A DNA stretch of 64,000 bases from positions 558,899-622,898 of the forward strand of contig NZ_JAKNTA010000001.1 in the NCBI RefSeq assembly GCF_022288725.1. Reading direction: 5' to 3'. A program made the position numbers and the translations under genes. This document shows positions 17,357 to 26,523 of the stretch, piece after piece. This DNA comes from Kitasatospora sp. A2-31. GTDB lineage: Bacteria; Actinomycetota; Actinomycetes; Streptomycetales; Streptomycetaceae. The notes under the pieces were generated by a model that was given only the letters and a program-made list of their open reading frames with translations, ran no database searches and had not been told where the DNA came from. Numbering within the stretch: the stretch's first letter is position 1; every line of letters begins with the position of its first letter.

Positions 17357-19309
17357 ATGACCGACCCCCACACCGGCCCGGCACCGGCGCTGCGCCGGCT
17401 GATCGACCTGCTCGCCTCCGGCGCCGCCACCGAGGACTTCGCCGACGTGCTGGCCGACGCCCGGCGCCGGGGGGCACCGGCCGCGGTGCTGAGCGAGATC
17501 GACGACGCCACCTGGCAGGCCCTGCGGGTGCACCGGACGCTGCGTCAGCACCGGCGCCGCGAGGCCGAGCTAACCGCCCTGTTCGACACCGCCGGGGACC
17601 TCGCCGCCTCCCGCGAGCTCGACACCGTGCTGCAGGCGATCGTCCGCCGCGCCCGGATGCTGCTCGGCACCGACACCGCCTACCTGACCCTGCCGGACGA
17701 GGCGGCCGGCGACACCTACATGCGGGTGACGGACGGTTCGGTCTCGGTCCTCTTCCAGAACCTGCGGCTCAGCCTCGGCGACGGCCTCGGCGGCCTGGTC
17801 GCGCAGACCGCCCGCCCGTACGCGACCCCGGACTACCGGACCGACGAGCGGTTCCACCACACCGGCACCATCGACGCGGGCGTCCTGGACGAGGGTCTGG
17901 TGGCGATCATCGGGGTCCCGCTGCTGCTCGGCGGGCAGGTGATCGGGGTGCTGTTCGCCGCCGACCGCTCCCCGCGGGCCTTCTCCCCCGACGAGGTCGC
18001 GCTGCTCTGCACGCTGGCCGCGCACGCGGCGATCGCCCTGGACACCGCCAAGTCGCTGGCCGACACCCGGGCCGCGCTGGCCGAGCTGAACTCGGCCAAC
18101 GAGCTGATCCGGGCCCACGCGGCGGCCGTCCAGCGCGCCGAGCAGGGCCACGACCGGCTCACCGACCTGGTGCTGCGCGGGGCCGAGGTGCCGGACGTGG
18201 CCGCCGCGGTGGCCGCCCTCCTCGGTGGCGAGATAGCAGTCCTGGACACCGGGGGCGAACCGCTGGCCGGGCGGGCGGCGGCCGCGGACGGACTGGCCGA
18301 GGCGGTCGCCGCGTCCCGGGCCGAGGGGCGCTCGGTCCGGCACGGCGAGGCCTGGGTCTGCGCGGTGCTGGCCGGCCAGGAGCCGCTCGGCACCCTGGTG
18401 CTGCGCGGCCGCCCGGACCTCGACGACGCCGACCGGCGGCTGTTCGAGCGGGCGAGCGTGGTGACCGCGCTGCTCCTGCTGCTGCGCCGTTCGGTGGCCG
18501 AGGCCGAGAACAGGGTCCGCGGCGAGCTGCTCGCCGACCTGCTCACCGCCCCCGACCGCGACCCCGCCGGGCTGACCGCGCGCGGCCGCCGGCTCGGCGT
18601 CGACCTCGGCCGCCCGCACGTGGTGCTGGTGGCCGAGCCGGCCGGCGCACCCGGCACCGCCGCCACCGACCGCAGCCGGCTGGCCCGCGCCGCCGAGCGG
18701 TACCTGTTCGGCTCGCGCGGGATCGGAGCCGAGCACGGCGAGAGCGTCGTGCTGCTCGTCCCGGCCGACGACGCCCCGCCGGGCGGCCGCGGGCCCGACG
18801 GGCCGGACGCCGCGGACCCCGCCCGCTGGGCGGCCGAGGTGGCCGCCGAGCGGCTGGCCCGGCTCGCCGGCTTCCCGGTCACCGTGGGCGCGGGCCGCCC
18901 GGCCGCCGGCCCGGTGGCGCTGGCCGCAGCGCACGCCGAGGGCCTGCGCTGCGTCCGGGCGCTGCGGGTGCTCGGCCGGTCCGGCGAGGGCGCCTCGGCC
19001 CGGGCGCTCGGGTTCCTCGGCGTGCTGCTGGGCGACGGCCACGACGTGGACGGCTTCGTCGGCGCGACGCTCGGCCCGCTGCTGGACTACGACGCCCGGC
19101 GCGGCACCGAGCTGGTCCGCACCCTGCGCGCCTACTTCGACTGCGGCGGAAGCCTGACCCGGGCCAAGGACGAGCTGCACGTCCACGTGAACACCGTGGT
19201 GCAGCGGCTGGACCGGGTGGAGGTGCTGCTCGGGCGGGACTGGAACCGCCCCGAGCGCTCGCTGGAACTCCAGCTCGCGCTCCGGCTGCAGCTGCTCTCG
19301 GGCGCCTGA
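17357..19309 (+). CDS. GAF domain-containing PucR-type transcriptional regulator
   Basis: The 650-residue protein has an N-terminal helical segment, a GAF sensor domain at about residues 72-235 (LDTVLQAIVRRARMLLGTDTAYLTL ... GVPLLLGGQVIGVLFAADR), a long middle region, and a C-terminal PucR helix-turn-helix near 590-645. That C-terminal part includes LRAYFDCGGSLTRAKDELHVHVNTVVQRLDRVE. PucR proteins are single-gene regulators of catabolic genes responding to small molecules. Its position 127 bp after the transporter gene suggests it controls bdhA and the transporter. TACCAT at 17315-17320 resembles a -10 box. ATG 17357 is preferred; TTG 17342 is an upstream alternative. Confidence 0.85.
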   Translation: MTDPHTGPAPALRRLIDLLASGAATEDFADVLADARRRGAPAAVLSEIDDATWQALRVHRTLRQHRRREAELTALFDTAGDLAASRELDTVLQAIVRRARMLLGTDTAYLTLPDEAAGDTYMRVTDGSVSVLFQNLRLSLGDGLGGLVAQTARPYATPDYRTDERFHHTGTIDAGVLDEGLVAIIGVPLLLGGQVIGVLFAADRSPRAFSPDEVALLCTLAAHAAIALDTAKSLADTRAALAELNSANELIRAHAAAVQRAEQGHDRLTDLVLRGAEVPDVAAAVAALLGGEIAVLDTGGEPLAGRAAAADGLAEAVAASRAEGRSVRHGEAWVCAVLAGQEPLGTLVLRGRPDLDDADRRLFERASVVTALLLLLRRSVAEAENRVRGELLADLLTAPDRDPAGLTARGRRLGVDLGRPHVVLVAEPAGAPGTAATDRSRLARAAERYLFGSRGIGAEHGESVVLLVPADDAPPGGRGPDGPDAADPARWAAEVAAERLARLAGFPVTVGAGRPAAGPVALAAAHAEGLRCVRALRVLGRSGEGASARALGFLGVLLGDGHDVDGFVGATLGPLLDYDARRGTELVRTLRAYFDCGGSLTRAKDELHVHVNTVVQRLDRVEVLLGRDWNRPERSLELQLALRLQLLSGA

Positions 19310-19373
19310 ACGGCGCCACCGGCCGAGGCGTACAGTGGCGAGGTTGGTCTCGAACGCCTGGCAAGGAGCAGCA

Positions 19374-19406
19374 GTGACCACGGAGCGCAACGAGGTGGGC
19401 GCATGA
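19374..19406 (+). CDS. Ten-codon leader ORF overlapping the lipB start
   Basis: GTG 19374 opens a ten-codon frame ([10 protein letters not shown]) ending with a TGA that overlaps the lipB ATG as ATGA at 19403-19406. It has a stronger ribosome site, AAGGAG at 19363-19368 with five bases spacing, than lipB itself. Such an arrangement is typical of translational coupling. Whether the peptide is made or regulatory is unknown. It might also be a chance GTG in the lipB leader. Confidence 0.5.
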   Translation: MTTERNEVGA

Positions 19407-20200
19407 GCAAGGACATACGGTTCGTGCGCATGGGCATGGGCGAGAGCGCGGTCCCGTACCAGGAGGCCTGGGAGGAGCAGCAGCGGCTGCACGCGCTCCG
19501 GGTCGCCGACGAGATCCCCGACACGGTGCTGCTGCTGGAGCACCCGCCCGTCTACACCATGGGCCGGCGCACCAACCCGGCCGACCTCCCGCTGGACGGC
19601 ACGCCGGTGGTCGAGGTCAACCGGGGCGGCGAGATCACCTGGCACGGCCCCGGCCAGCTGGTCGGCTACCCGATCGTGAAGCTGCCCGAGCCGATGGACG
19701 TGGTGGCGTACGTGCGGCGGCTCGAGGAGGCGCTGATCCGGGCCTGCGGCGAGTTCGGCGTGGAGACCACCCGGGTCGAGGGCCGCAGCGGCGTCTGGGT
19801 GCTGGGCGAGACCATCCCCGACGCGGTGGTGGACCCGTCGCAGGTCGTCGACATCGGCAAGCTCACCCTGCGGATGGGCCTGCCGCTGGGCATCGACCCG
19901 CGGCTGGCCGGCCCGGAGTACGCGCCCTCCAACGCCGGGCAGCGCGGCGACGACCGCAAGCTCGCCGCGATCGGCGTGCGGGTCTCGCGCGGGGTGACGA
20001 TGCACGGCTTCGCGCTCAACTGCGACCCCGACATGACCTGGTTCGACCGGATCGTGCCCTGCGGCATCCGGGACGCCGGCGTGGCCTCGCTCTCCGGTGA
20101 ACTGGGCCGGGACTTCCCGGTCGGGGAGGCGCTGACCGCGGTCGAGAAGCACCTGGCGGACGTGTTCGCCGAGCTGCCGGAGCCGGCGCCCGGCCGCTGA
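19403..20200 (+). CDS. lipB: Lipoyl(octanoyl) transferase LipB
   Basis: LipB moves octanoyl from acyl carrier protein to lipoyl domains, the first step of protein lipoylation. Motifs are [17 protein letters not shown] near residues 73-89, [20 protein letters not shown] with catalytic Lys186, and [14 protein letters not shown] with acyl-accepting Cys220. The 34-residue Lys-Cys spacing equals that of the Escherichia coli enzyme. At 265 residues it is longer than E. coli LipB because of an insertion around residues 140-180, common in actinobacteria. A GAGGTGGG stretch precedes ATG 19403, which also overlaps a short upstream frame. Its targets here would include SucB. lipA follows after 165 bp. 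Confidence 0.95.
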   Translation: MSKDIRFVRMGMGESAVPYQEAWEEQQRLHALRVADEIPDTVLLLEHPPVYTMGRRTNPADLPLDGTPVVEVNRGGEITWHGPGQLVGYPIVKLPEPMDVVAYVRRLEEALIRACGEFGVETTRVEGRSGVWVLGETIPDAVVDPSQVVDIGKLTLRMGLPLGIDPRLAGPEYAPSNAGQRGDDRKLAAIGVRVSRGVTMHGFALNCDPDMTWFDRIVPCGIRDAGVASLSGELGRDFPVGEALTAVEKHLADVFAELPEPAPGR

Positions 20201-20201
20201 G

Positions 20202-20252
20202 CCCCGGGCCCGCGGGCCCGTGCCGCGGGCCGGTCCCCGACCGGGCCCGGGG
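20202..20252 (+). terminator. GC-rich hairpin after lipB
   Basis: CCCCGGGCCC at 20202-20211 pairs with GGGCCCGGGG at 20243-20252, with further self-complementary GGGCCCGCGGGCCC-type sequence between. It separates lipB from the lipA promoter region. Confidence 0.55.
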
Positions 20253-20255
20253 AAT

Positions 20256-20287
20256 CTACCCGCCGGTAGCACTGTTGCCCTGCGATT
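20256..20287. promoter_or_regulatory. Palindromic element upstream of lipA, shared with lpdA
   Basis: CTACCCGCCGGTAG at 20256-20269 is identical to the core upstream of lpdA (3095-3108) and is followed by a similar tail. Here it lies about 100 bp upstream of the lipA start, a normal operator distance. A second partial inversion, GTACCCTGGGGGTACC, lies nearer lipA at about 20328-20343. Confidence 0.5.
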
Positions 20288-20365
20288 GCGGGCCGCGGGC
20301 CCGGCGAAGGCCGTACAAGCACAGGCGTACCCTGGGGGTACCCCGTCTAGTTCTAGGAGTCGCAC

Positions 20366-21319
20366 GTGTCCGCTGTCGCGCCGGACGGCAGGAAGCTTCT
20401 CCGCCTGGAGGTCCGCAACAGCGAGACCCCCATCGAGCGGAAGCCCGAGTGGATCAAGACCCGCGCGAAGATGGGCCCGGAGTACAACGCCCTCCAGTCG
20501 CTGGTGAAGAAGGAGGGGCTGCACACGGTCTGCCAGGAGGCCGGCTGCCCGAACATCTTCGAGTGCTGGGAGGACCGCGAGGCCACCTTCCTCATCGGCG
20601 GTGACCAGTGCACCCGCCGCTGCGACTTCTGCCAGATCGACACCGGCAAGCCCGCCGAGTTCGACCGGGACGAGCCGCGCCGCGTCGCCGAGTCCATCGT
20701 GACCATGGACCTCAACTACGCCACCATCACCGGCGTCGCCCGCGACGACCTGGAGGACGGCGGCGCCTGGCTGTACGCCGAGACCGTGCGCCAGGTCCAC
20801 GCGATGACGGCCGGACGCGCTGCCGGACGCACCGGCGTCGAGCTGCTCATCCCCGACTTCAACGCGGTCCCGGAGCAGCTGGCCGAGGTCTTCTCGTCCC
20901 GCCCCGAGGTGCTCGCGCACAACGTCGAGACCGTCCCGCGGATCTTCAAGCGGATCCGGCCCGCGTTCCGCTACGAGCGCTCGCTGGACGTCATCACCCA
21001 GGCCCGCGCGGCCGGGCTGGTCACCAAGTCCAACCTGATCCTGGGCATGGGCGAGACCCGCGAGGAGGTCAGCCAGGCGCTGGCCGACCTGGTCGGCGCC
21101 GGCTGCGAGCTGATCACCATCACCCAGTACCTGCGCCCGTCGCTGCGCCACCACCCGGTGGAGCGCTGGGTGAAGCCGCAGGAGTTCGTCGAGCTGCAGC
21201 AGGAGGCCGAGGAGCTCGGCTTCGCCGGGGTCATGTCCGGCCCGCTCGTGCGCTCCTCGTACCGCGCCGGGCGCCTGTACCGGCAGGCGCTGGACCACCG
21301 GGCGCAGACCGCGGTCTGA
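20366..21319 (+). CDS. lipA: Lipoyl synthase LipA
   Basis: LipA is the radical-SAM enzyme that inserts two sulfur atoms into protein-bound octanoyl groups. The 317-residue sequence shows both [4Fe-4S] clusters: auxiliary Cys56, Cys61 and Cys67 in [15 protein letters not shown], and radical-SAM Cys82, Cys86 and Cys89 in CTRRCDFC. The C-terminal RSSYRAG carries the serine that ligates the auxiliary cluster. GTG 20366 follows AGGAG by six bases. With lipB it forms the endogenous lipoylation pathway for the lipoyl domains of SucB and similar proteins. Confidence 0.96.
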   Translation: MSAVAPDGRKLLRLEVRNSETPIERKPEWIKTRAKMGPEYNALQSLVKKEGLHTVCQEAGCPNIFECWEDREATFLIGGDQCTRRCDFCQIDTGKPAEFDRDEPRRVAESIVTMDLNYATITGVARDDLEDGGAWLYAETVRQVHAMTAGRAAGRTGVELLIPDFNAVPEQLAEVFSSRPEVLAHNVETVPRIFKRIRPAFRYERSLDVITQARAAGLVTKSNLILGMGETREEVSQALADLVGAGCELITITQYLRPSLRHHPVERWVKPQEFVELQQEAEELGFAGVMSGPLVRSSYRAGRLYRQALDHRAQTAV

Positions 21320-21370
21320 CGGCCGCAGGAGCCGGCCGGGCCCGTTCGCGCCGGCCGGATTGAGCCATCC

Positions 21371-21400
21371 GAAGGGGCGGAGCCACGGCTCCGCCCCTTC
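21371..21400 (+). terminator. Terminator after lipA
   Basis: GAAGGGGCGGAGCC (21371-21384) and its perfect complement at 21387-21400 form a 14-bp hairpin about 50 bp after lipA. Confidence 0.85.
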
Positions 21401-21500
21401 CGGTTCACCGGGCTTTGACTGGCAGGTCACGGCCTGGTAACACGGGGTGGTGACGATGGGGGCGTTCGAACCATTTCCACCACGAGGGGAGCTGTTCGAC

Positions 21501-21686
21501 ATGCAGGTCGGCATCCGGTCGGTGGGCACCGCGCTGCGGCTGGCCGAGAGCGTTCTGCTGGCGGGCGGCCAGCGTCAGGCGCGACGCAACGCCTGGGCCG
21601 CGGTCTGCGAGAACCGCCGGTACGCGGCGGCCCGGGAGCGCGACGCGCTGCCGGTCGGACCGGCAGCGGAGGCCGCGCGGCGCTGA
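21501..21686 (+). CDS. Conserved small hypothetical protein
   Basis: This 61-residue basic protein reads MQVGIRSVGTALRLAESVL then QRQARRNAWAAVCENRR. A small ORF of this type sits between lipA and the DUF4191 gene in other streptomycetes as I recall, so it is likely real despite its size. ATG 21501 is preferred because GAGGGGAG lies eight bases upstream; an in-frame ATG at 21456 has no such site. The N-terminal part could form an amphipathic helix and the rest is arginine-rich. Function unknown. Confidence 0.65.
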   Translation: MQVGIRSVGTALRLAESVLLAGGQRQARRNAWAAVCENRRYAAARERDALPVGPAAEAARR

Positions 21687-21791
21687 GGCCGGTACCGCTG
21701 CGCGACCGCACGGGTTCACCAGGGTCACGTTCGGGGCGAACGGGTACCCGGGCTTGGATATCCCGTACCCACGGCACGTACCATGAGCGTT

Positions 21792-22481
21792 ATGGCGAGG
21801 GAAACATCCGAGAACCCCGGGCGACTGAAGCAGATCCGCCTGGCGTACACCATGACCAAGAAGGTCGACACCAAGATCGGCCTGATCATCGCCGGCGTCG
21901 GCCTGCTGACCTTCGGCGTGTTCCTCGCCATCGGCTTCGCGATCGACCACCCCGTCTACCTGGGCATCCTGGGCTTCATCGTGGCCTTCCTGGCCATGGC
22001 GATCGTCTTCGGGCGCCGGGCCGAGCGCGCCGCGTTCGGACAGATGGAGGGCCAGCCGGGGGCCGTCGCGGCGGTGCTGAACAACATCCGCCGCGGCTGG
22101 AGCGCCAGCTCCACCCCGGTCGCGGTGACCCGCAACCAGGACGCGGTCTACCGCGCCGTGGGCCGGGCCGGCATCGCGCTGATCGGTGAGGGCAACCCGA
22201 ACCGGGTGCGCCAGCTGCTGGCGTCCGAGAAGAAGAAGATGTCCCGGGTCGTCGGCGACGTCCCGGTCTACGACATCGTCGTGGGCAACGGCGCGGACGA
22301 GGTCCCGCTGAAGAAGCTGCAGATCCACCTGATGCGGCTGCCGCGCGCCATCACCCCGGCCCAGGTCACCGAGACCAACGACCGGCTGCGCGCGCTGGGC
22401 GACCTGCTCTCCAAGGCTCCGATCCCCAAGGGCCCGATGCCCAAGGGCGCCCGGATGCCCAAGGGCGGCCAGGCCCGCTGA
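21792..22481 (+). CDS. DUF4191 membrane protein
   Basis: The 229-residue product contains KQIRLAYTMTKKVDTKIG, two adjacent transmembrane helices (about residues 30-75), a soluble part with GRRAERAAFGQMEGQPGAV, and a Lys/Pro/Gly-rich tail (PKGPMPKGARMPKGG). These are the features of actinobacterial DUF4191 proteins, conserved next to lipA and glnA; function unknown. ATG 21792 (MARETSEN) fits the family; ATG 21783 is an alternative. Neither has a Shine-Dalgarno sequence, and TACCAT at 21779-21784 could be a -10 box just upstream, so the transcript may be leaderless. Confidence 0.85.
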   Translation: MARETSENPGRLKQIRLAYTMTKKVDTKIGLIIAGVGLLTFGVFLAIGFAIDHPVYLGILGFIVAFLAMAIVFGRRAERAAFGQMEGQPGAVAAVLNNIRRGWSASSTPVAVTRNQDAVYRAVGRAGIALIGEGNPNRVRQLLASEKKKMSRVVGDVPVYDIVVGNGADEVPLKKLQIHLMRLPRAITPAQVTETNDRLRALGDLLSKAPIPKGPMPKGARMPKGGQAR

Positions 22482-22500
22482 CCCACCCTCCCCATCGAGC

Positions 22501-22541
22501 CGAACGGCCCCGCAGCGGAACCTCCGCGGCGGGGCCGTTCG
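22501..22541 (+). terminator. Terminator after the DUF4191 gene
   Basis: CGAACGGCCCCGC (22501-22513) pairs perfectly with 22529-22541. The enclosed GCGGA...TCCGC can extend the stem. It starts 20 bases after the stop. Confidence 0.8.
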
Positions 22542-22547
22542 ATGTTT

Positions 22548-22589
22548 CGGGCGACGGGCGACGGGCGACGGGCGACGGGCGTCGGGCCT
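22548..22589. repeat. 7-bp tandem repeat
   Basis: Four perfect and two imperfect copies of CGGGCGA run in tandem between the DUF4191 and RDD genes, which converge. The length is in phase with coding, but no gene covers it. Confidence 0.75.
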
Positions 22590-22675
22590 CGGCCGCTCGG
22601 GCCGGTCGGGCCGCTCGGAGCCCGGTCGGCCGTCGGGCCCCGGGCGCGGAAGCGCCGGGGGAACCCGGGAAGAGC

Positions 22676-23143
22676 CTAGATGCGGACCTCGACGGTGCCG
22701 ACGGCCTTGTCGTGCAGGCCGCGGGTGTCCCGGTCCCAGACCAGGGCCGGCACCAGCAGGCAGAGCAGCAGGGTGCGCAGCATCACCTGAGGGATGGTGG
22801 CGCGGCTGCCGTCCAGGCGCACCACCCGGAGGCCGAACAGCCGCTTGCCGACCGTCGTCCCGGTCGTGGCGAGCAGCACCGCGGTGACGGCGAAGAAGAG
22901 CGGGGTGGTCCACAGGTTGGCCGAGCCCGCCGATCCCTTGGCGAGCAGCCCGAAGGCGACCAGGGACACCAGCCAGCCGTCGACGAACAGCGCGCCCAGC
23001 CGGCGGGCCGGCCCGGCGACCGAGCCGGTGCCCTCCTTGGGCAGTCCGAGGCGCTCACCGCGGTAGCCGAAGTCGGCGCCCATCTTCTCGGCGGCCGCCT
23101 TCGGGCCGTCGATCCACGATCCCAACGCTTCTCTGGTGTCCAC
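22676..23143 (-). CDS. RDD family membrane protein
   Basis: The 155-residue protein has about three hydrophobic segments and the RDD pattern: RRLGALFVDGWLVSL (Arg and Asp of the first motif), GTTVGKRLFGLRVVRLDG in the centre, and WDRDTRGLHDKAVGT with the second Asp pair near the end. It begins at GTG 23143 as MDTREALGSWIDGP, a start typical for the copy next to glnA in streptomycetes. RDD proteins are poorly characterised; some take part in ion or sodium transport. It is convergent with the DUF4191 gene and divergent from glnA. Confidence 0.88.
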   Translation of the reverse strand: MDTREALGSWIDGPKAAAEKMGADFGYRGERLGLPKEGTGSVAGPARRLGALFVDGWLVSLVAFGLLAKGSAGSANLWTTPLFFAVTAVLLATTGTTVGKRLFGLRVVRLDGSRATIPQVMLRTLLLCLLVPALVWDRDTRGLHDKAVGTVEVRI

Positions 23144-23326
23144 GAATCCACACTAACCGGGCGTACACCGGGAACCGCCACCGACTCCCCCGGAGGGTGA
23201 ACCGGGCCGCCCCCGGCTTTCCACCGCGGCCGCCAAGTGGTCCAGACCACTTCGGCGCCGCCGCCTGGGCCGGCGAAGCGATTTGCCCCGGAGCGTACGG
23301 CTTTGCCGCCCGTTCAACGAGGGCGG

Positions 23327-23364
23327 TTAACATTCAGGAAACGACCGGGTCACCGGTTGGAAAC
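23327..23364 (+). promoter_or_regulatory. GlnR binding site in the glnA promoter
   Basis: Four five-base boxes follow one another with exactly six bases between each: TTAAC (23327-23331), GAAAC (23338-23342), GTCAC (23349-23353) and GAAAC (23360-23364). This matches the established actinobacterial GlnR consensus gTnAc-n6-GaAAc repeated twice. GlnR activates glnA and other ammonium-assimilation genes under nitrogen limitation. The site ends 45 bp before the glnA start, so it overlaps or immediately precedes the promoter. Confidence 0.9.
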
Positions 23365-23409
23365 GGGCCATTCCTAGGGTGAGCCCCATTCGCACGCCGA
23401 GGAGGATGG

Positions 23410-24822
23410 ATGTTCAACAACGCCGCCGAAGTGAAGCAGTTCATCCAGGACAACGACGTGAAGTTCGTCGACGTCCGGTTCTGCGATCTCCCGGGCGTCA
23501 TGCAGCACTTCTCCGTGCCCGCCGCGACCTTCGACCCGGCCGACACGCTGATGTTCGACGGCTCGTCGATCCGCGGCTTCCAGGCCATCCACGAGTCCGA
23601 CATGGCGCTCGTCGCCGACCTGGCCACGGCCCGGCTCGACCCGTTCCGCAAGGACAAGCACCTCAACATCAACTTCTTCATCCAGGACCCGGTCACCGGC
23701 GAGGCCTACAGCCGCGACCCGCGCAACGTCGCCAAGAAGGCCGAGGCCTACCTCGCCTCCTCCGGCATCGCCGACACCGCGTTCTTCGGCCCCGAGGCCG
23801 AGTTCTACGTCTTCGACTCGGTCCGCTTCGAGACCAGTGCCAACGCGTCCTTCTACCACATCGACTCCGAGGCCGGCGCGTGGAACACCGGCGCGGCGGA
23901 GGGCGACGTGCGCGGCTACAAGGTCAAGTACAAGGGCGGGTACTTCCCGATCCCGCCGGTCGACCACTTCGCCGACCTGCGCGCCGAGATGTCGCTGGAG
24001 CTGGCCGCGGCCGGCCTGGAGGTCGAGCGCCAGCACCACGAGGTCGGCACGGCCGGCCAGGCCGAGATCAACTACAAGTTCAACACCCTGCTGCACGCCG
24101 CCGACGACCTGATGCTGTTCAAGTACATCATCAAGAACGTCGCGTGGCGCAACGGCAAGACCGCCACCTTCATGCCGAAGCCGATCTTCGGCGACAACGG
24201 CTCGGGCATGCACGTCCACCAGTCGCTCTGGAGCGAGGGCTCGCCGCTCTTCTACGACGAGCAGGGCTACGCGGGGCTCTCCGACACGGCCCGCTACTAC
24301 ATCGGCGGCCTGCTCCGGCACGCCCCGTCGCTGCTCGCCTTCACCAACCCGTCGGTGAACTCCTACCACCGGCTGGTGCCCGGCTTCGAGGCGCCGGTCA
24401 ACCTGGTCTACTCGCAGCGCAACCGCTCGGCCGCGATCCGCATCCCGATCACCGGCTCCAACGCCAAGGCCAAGCGCATCGAGTTCCGCGCGCCGGACCC
24501 GTCGTCCAACCCGTACCTGGCCTTCTCGGCGATGCTGATGGCCGGCCTCGACGGCATCAAGAACAAGATCGAGCCGCTGGAGCCCGTCGACAAGGACCTC
24601 TACGAGCTCGCGCCGGAGGAGCACGCCAACGTCCCGCAGGTGCCGTCCTCGCTGCCGGCCGTGCTGGAGGCGCTGGAGGCCGACCACGAGTACCTGCTCG
24701 CGGGCAACGTCTTCACGCCGGACCTGATCGAGACCTGGATCGACTTCAAGCGCAGCAACGAGATCGCCCCGATCGCCCTGCGCCCGCACCCGCACGAGTT
24801 CGAGCTCTACTACGACCTGTAG
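23410..24822 (+). CDS. glnA: Glutamine synthetase type I (GlnA1)
   Basis: GlnA condenses glutamate and ammonia with ATP to glutamine as a dodecamer. The 470-residue product has the N-terminal Asp-loop region, [16 protein letters not shown], the ATP-binding [18 protein letters not shown], and NRSAAIRIP with the glutamate-binding arginines. The adenylylation tyrosine is Tyr398 in [10 protein letters not shown]; GlnE, encoded 26 kb downstream, would modify it. ATG 23410 has GAGGAGG four bases upstream. Transcription is likely controlled by GlnR through the upstream site. A very long hairpin follows the gene. Confidence 0.97.
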   Translation: MFNNAAEVKQFIQDNDVKFVDVRFCDLPGVMQHFSVPAATFDPADTLMFDGSSIRGFQAIHESDMALVADLATARLDPFRKDKHLNINFFIQDPVTGEAYSRDPRNVAKKAEAYLASSGIADTAFFGPEAEFYVFDSVRFETSANASFYHIDSEAGAWNTGAAEGDVRGYKVKYKGGYFPIPPVDHFADLRAEMSLELAAAGLEVERQHHEVGTAGQAEINYKFNTLLHAADDLMLFKYIIKNVAWRNGKTATFMPKPIFGDNGSGMHVHQSLWSEGSPLFYDEQGYAGLSDTARYYIGGLLRHAPSLLAFTNPSVNSYHRLVPGFEAPVNLVYSQRNRSAAIRIPITGSNAKAKRIEFRAPDPSSNPYLAFSAMLMAGLDGIKNKIEPLEPVDKDLYELAPEEHANVPQVPSSLPAVLEALEADHEYLLAGNVFTPDLIETWIDFKRSNEIAPIALRPHPHEFELYYDL

Positions 24823-24845
24823 GCCGGACCGCCGGCAGGCCTCCG

Positions 24846-24920
24846 CGCCGGTTCCGCACGCTGCGGCCCCCGTCCCGAATTCGCTTGCCGGGGCGGGGGC
24901 TTCGGCGTGCGGAACCGGCG
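24846..24920 (+). terminator. Extended terminator hairpin after glnA
   Basis: A 16-bp outer stem (24846-24861 with about 24905-24920) encloses an inner GCCCCCGTCCC / GGGGCGGGGGC stem. The structure spans 75 bases, unusually long, and could act from both strands. Confidence 0.8.
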
Positions 24921-25102
24921 CCGTGGCGAGCAGGACGAAGCCCCGGCCGGGTACGTCTCGGGGGGCGTCGAGCCGGCCGGGCCGGTCCCCGGCCCGCACG
25001 CGATGGTCGGCCCTCGGAGTGGCGGTGACGGGGTGGCACACCACGGGAGGGTTCCGGCGGCCGGCCAGCCGGCGGGGCGGCCGGGTGCTACCGGCTTCCC
25101 CG

Positions 25103-26320
25103 TCAGCGGACGGTGACCGGCAGGGTCTCGTAGCCGCGCAGGACCAGGCGGTCCCGCCGGGTCGCCACGCCGCCGGGAGCGAGCCGCGGGAAGCGGTCGA
25201 GCAGCGCCGGGAAGGCGACCTCGGCCTCCGTCCGGGCCAGCCGGGAGCCGAGGCAGAAGTGCGCGCCGCCGCCGAAGCTGAGCGGCTGGATGTCGGGCCG
25301 GGCGGGATCGAACAGCTCCGGCCGGCGGTAGCGGGTCGGGTCGTGGTTGGCCGCGCCCAGCAGGACCAGCACCATGGTGCCCGCCGGAGCCGGGACGCCG
25401 GCCACGTCCAGCCCGTCGGCGGCGGCGATCCGGGTGGTGAGCTGCACCGGTGAGTCGAAGCGCAGCACCTCCTCGGTGAAGGCCGCGGGGTCCACGGCAC
25501 CGGTGCGCAGCCCGGCCGCCACCTCCGGGTGCCGGAAGGCCAGTGCGAGGCCGTTGCCCAGCAGGTTGGTGGTGGTCTCGAAGCCTGCCACCAGCAGCAG
25601 CACCAGGTTGGCCAGCAGCTCCGCGCCGGAGATCCGTTCGGGCGCGTCGGCGGCGATCCGGGCGAGGTCGCTGACCAGGTCGTCCTGGGGCCTGGCCAGG
25701 CGCTCGGCGACGAGCCCGGTGAAGTAGCCGGTCAGCTCGTCGGCGGCCACGTCGGCGGCGCCGAGTTCGTCGAGGTCCTGGACCAGCTCCAGGGCGACGG
25801 CGAGGTCCCCCGCGAGGGTGCGGAAGCGGTAGTGGTCCCGCGGGGGGACGCCGAGCAGCTCGCAGATCACCTCGACCGGCAGCCGGAAGGCGAAGTCGTC
25901 CATGAAGTCGACCGGCGAGCCGTCCGCCCCCTGCTCGGCCAGGCGGTCCAGCAGCCGGCCGACCGCCGCCTCCACCGCGGGCCGGAGCGCGGCCACCCGG
26001 CGGGCGTTGAACGCGGAGGCGACCAGCGATCGGACGCGGGCGTGGTCGGGCGCGTTGCGCTGCAGCATCGAGCGGCCGAACAGGGTGACCGAGGTGTGCC
26101 GGGCGAGCCGGGGGTCGGCCCGCAGCCGGTCCTCGATGTCCTCCATGACGAAGGCCGGACTGCGCAGCACCTGGTCGGCCGCGGTGTGGCCGATCGCGAG
26201 GACGGTGCCGGGCCCGGCCGGGGCGGCGGCGCCGAGCTCGTGCGCCCGGGCGTACAACGGGTACGGGTCGGCCCGGCCCCCGGTGGTCATCAGCTGTCCG
26301 ATGATCGCTTCGCCGTCCAT
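25103..26320 (-). CDS. Cytochrome P450
   Basis: This 405-residue heme monooxygenase shows all P450 landmarks: the I-helix oxygen-activation motif AGFETT, the K-helix ExxR in EEVLRF, and the heme loop FGGGAHFCLGSRLAR with the proximal Cys356. Bacterial class I P450s need a ferredoxin and reductase, and none is encoded nearby, so partners must be elsewhere. The substrate cannot be deduced; VPAPAGTMVLVLLGAANHDP and related segments resemble CYP107-type enzymes of secondary metabolism. ATG 26320 follows GGGAGGGGAGAG; in-frame sequence farther upstream is Arg/Pro-rich and not part of the family. Confidence 0.93.
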   Translation of the reverse strand: MDGEAIIGQLMTTGGRADPYPLYARAHELGAAAPAGPGTVLAIGHTAADQVLRSPAFVMEDIEDRLRADPRLARHTSVTLFGRSMLQRNAPDHARVRSLVASAFNARRVAALRPAVEAAVGRLLDRLAEQGADGSPVDFMDDFAFRLPVEVICELLGVPPRDHYRFRTLAGDLAVALELVQDLDELGAADVAADELTGYFTGLVAERLARPQDDLVSDLARIAADAPERISGAELLANLVLLLVAGFETTTNLLGNGLALAFRHPEVAAGLRTGAVDPAAFTEEVLRFDSPVQLTTRIAAADGLDVAGVPAPAGTMVLVLLGAANHDPTRYRRPELFDPARPDIQPLSFGGGAHFCLGSRLARTEAEVAFPALLDRFPRLAPGGVATRRDRLVLRGYETLPVTVR

Positions 26321-26523
26321 CCGGCTCTCCCCTCCCGAGACCCCGCGTCCTGCCTCGTGAACCGCCGCCGTCCCGTCCGGAGTTCCCGGAGTTCCCTCCG
26401 GACGCCCCGGGCGGCGTTCACGGGTGACCGGTTCGCCCGGGCGGCGGGGGCTGTCGGGCAGGTCCGCTCGGGCACGCACGGCGGAAGGGCGCGGCCGGGA
26501 GGGCCGGTCGGTAGGCTGGCGGC

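Noticed and set aside
21461..21482. tRNA-like GTTCGAACC sequence near 21464
   Set aside because: No acceptor stem, anticodon arm or CCA-like end can be folded around it, and it lies in the leader of a small gene.
25103..26320. Secondary-metabolite gene cluster around the P450
   Set aside because: Neighbours are housekeeping or unrelated small genes; there is no polyketide synthase, peptide synthetase, terpene cyclase or ferredoxin gene.
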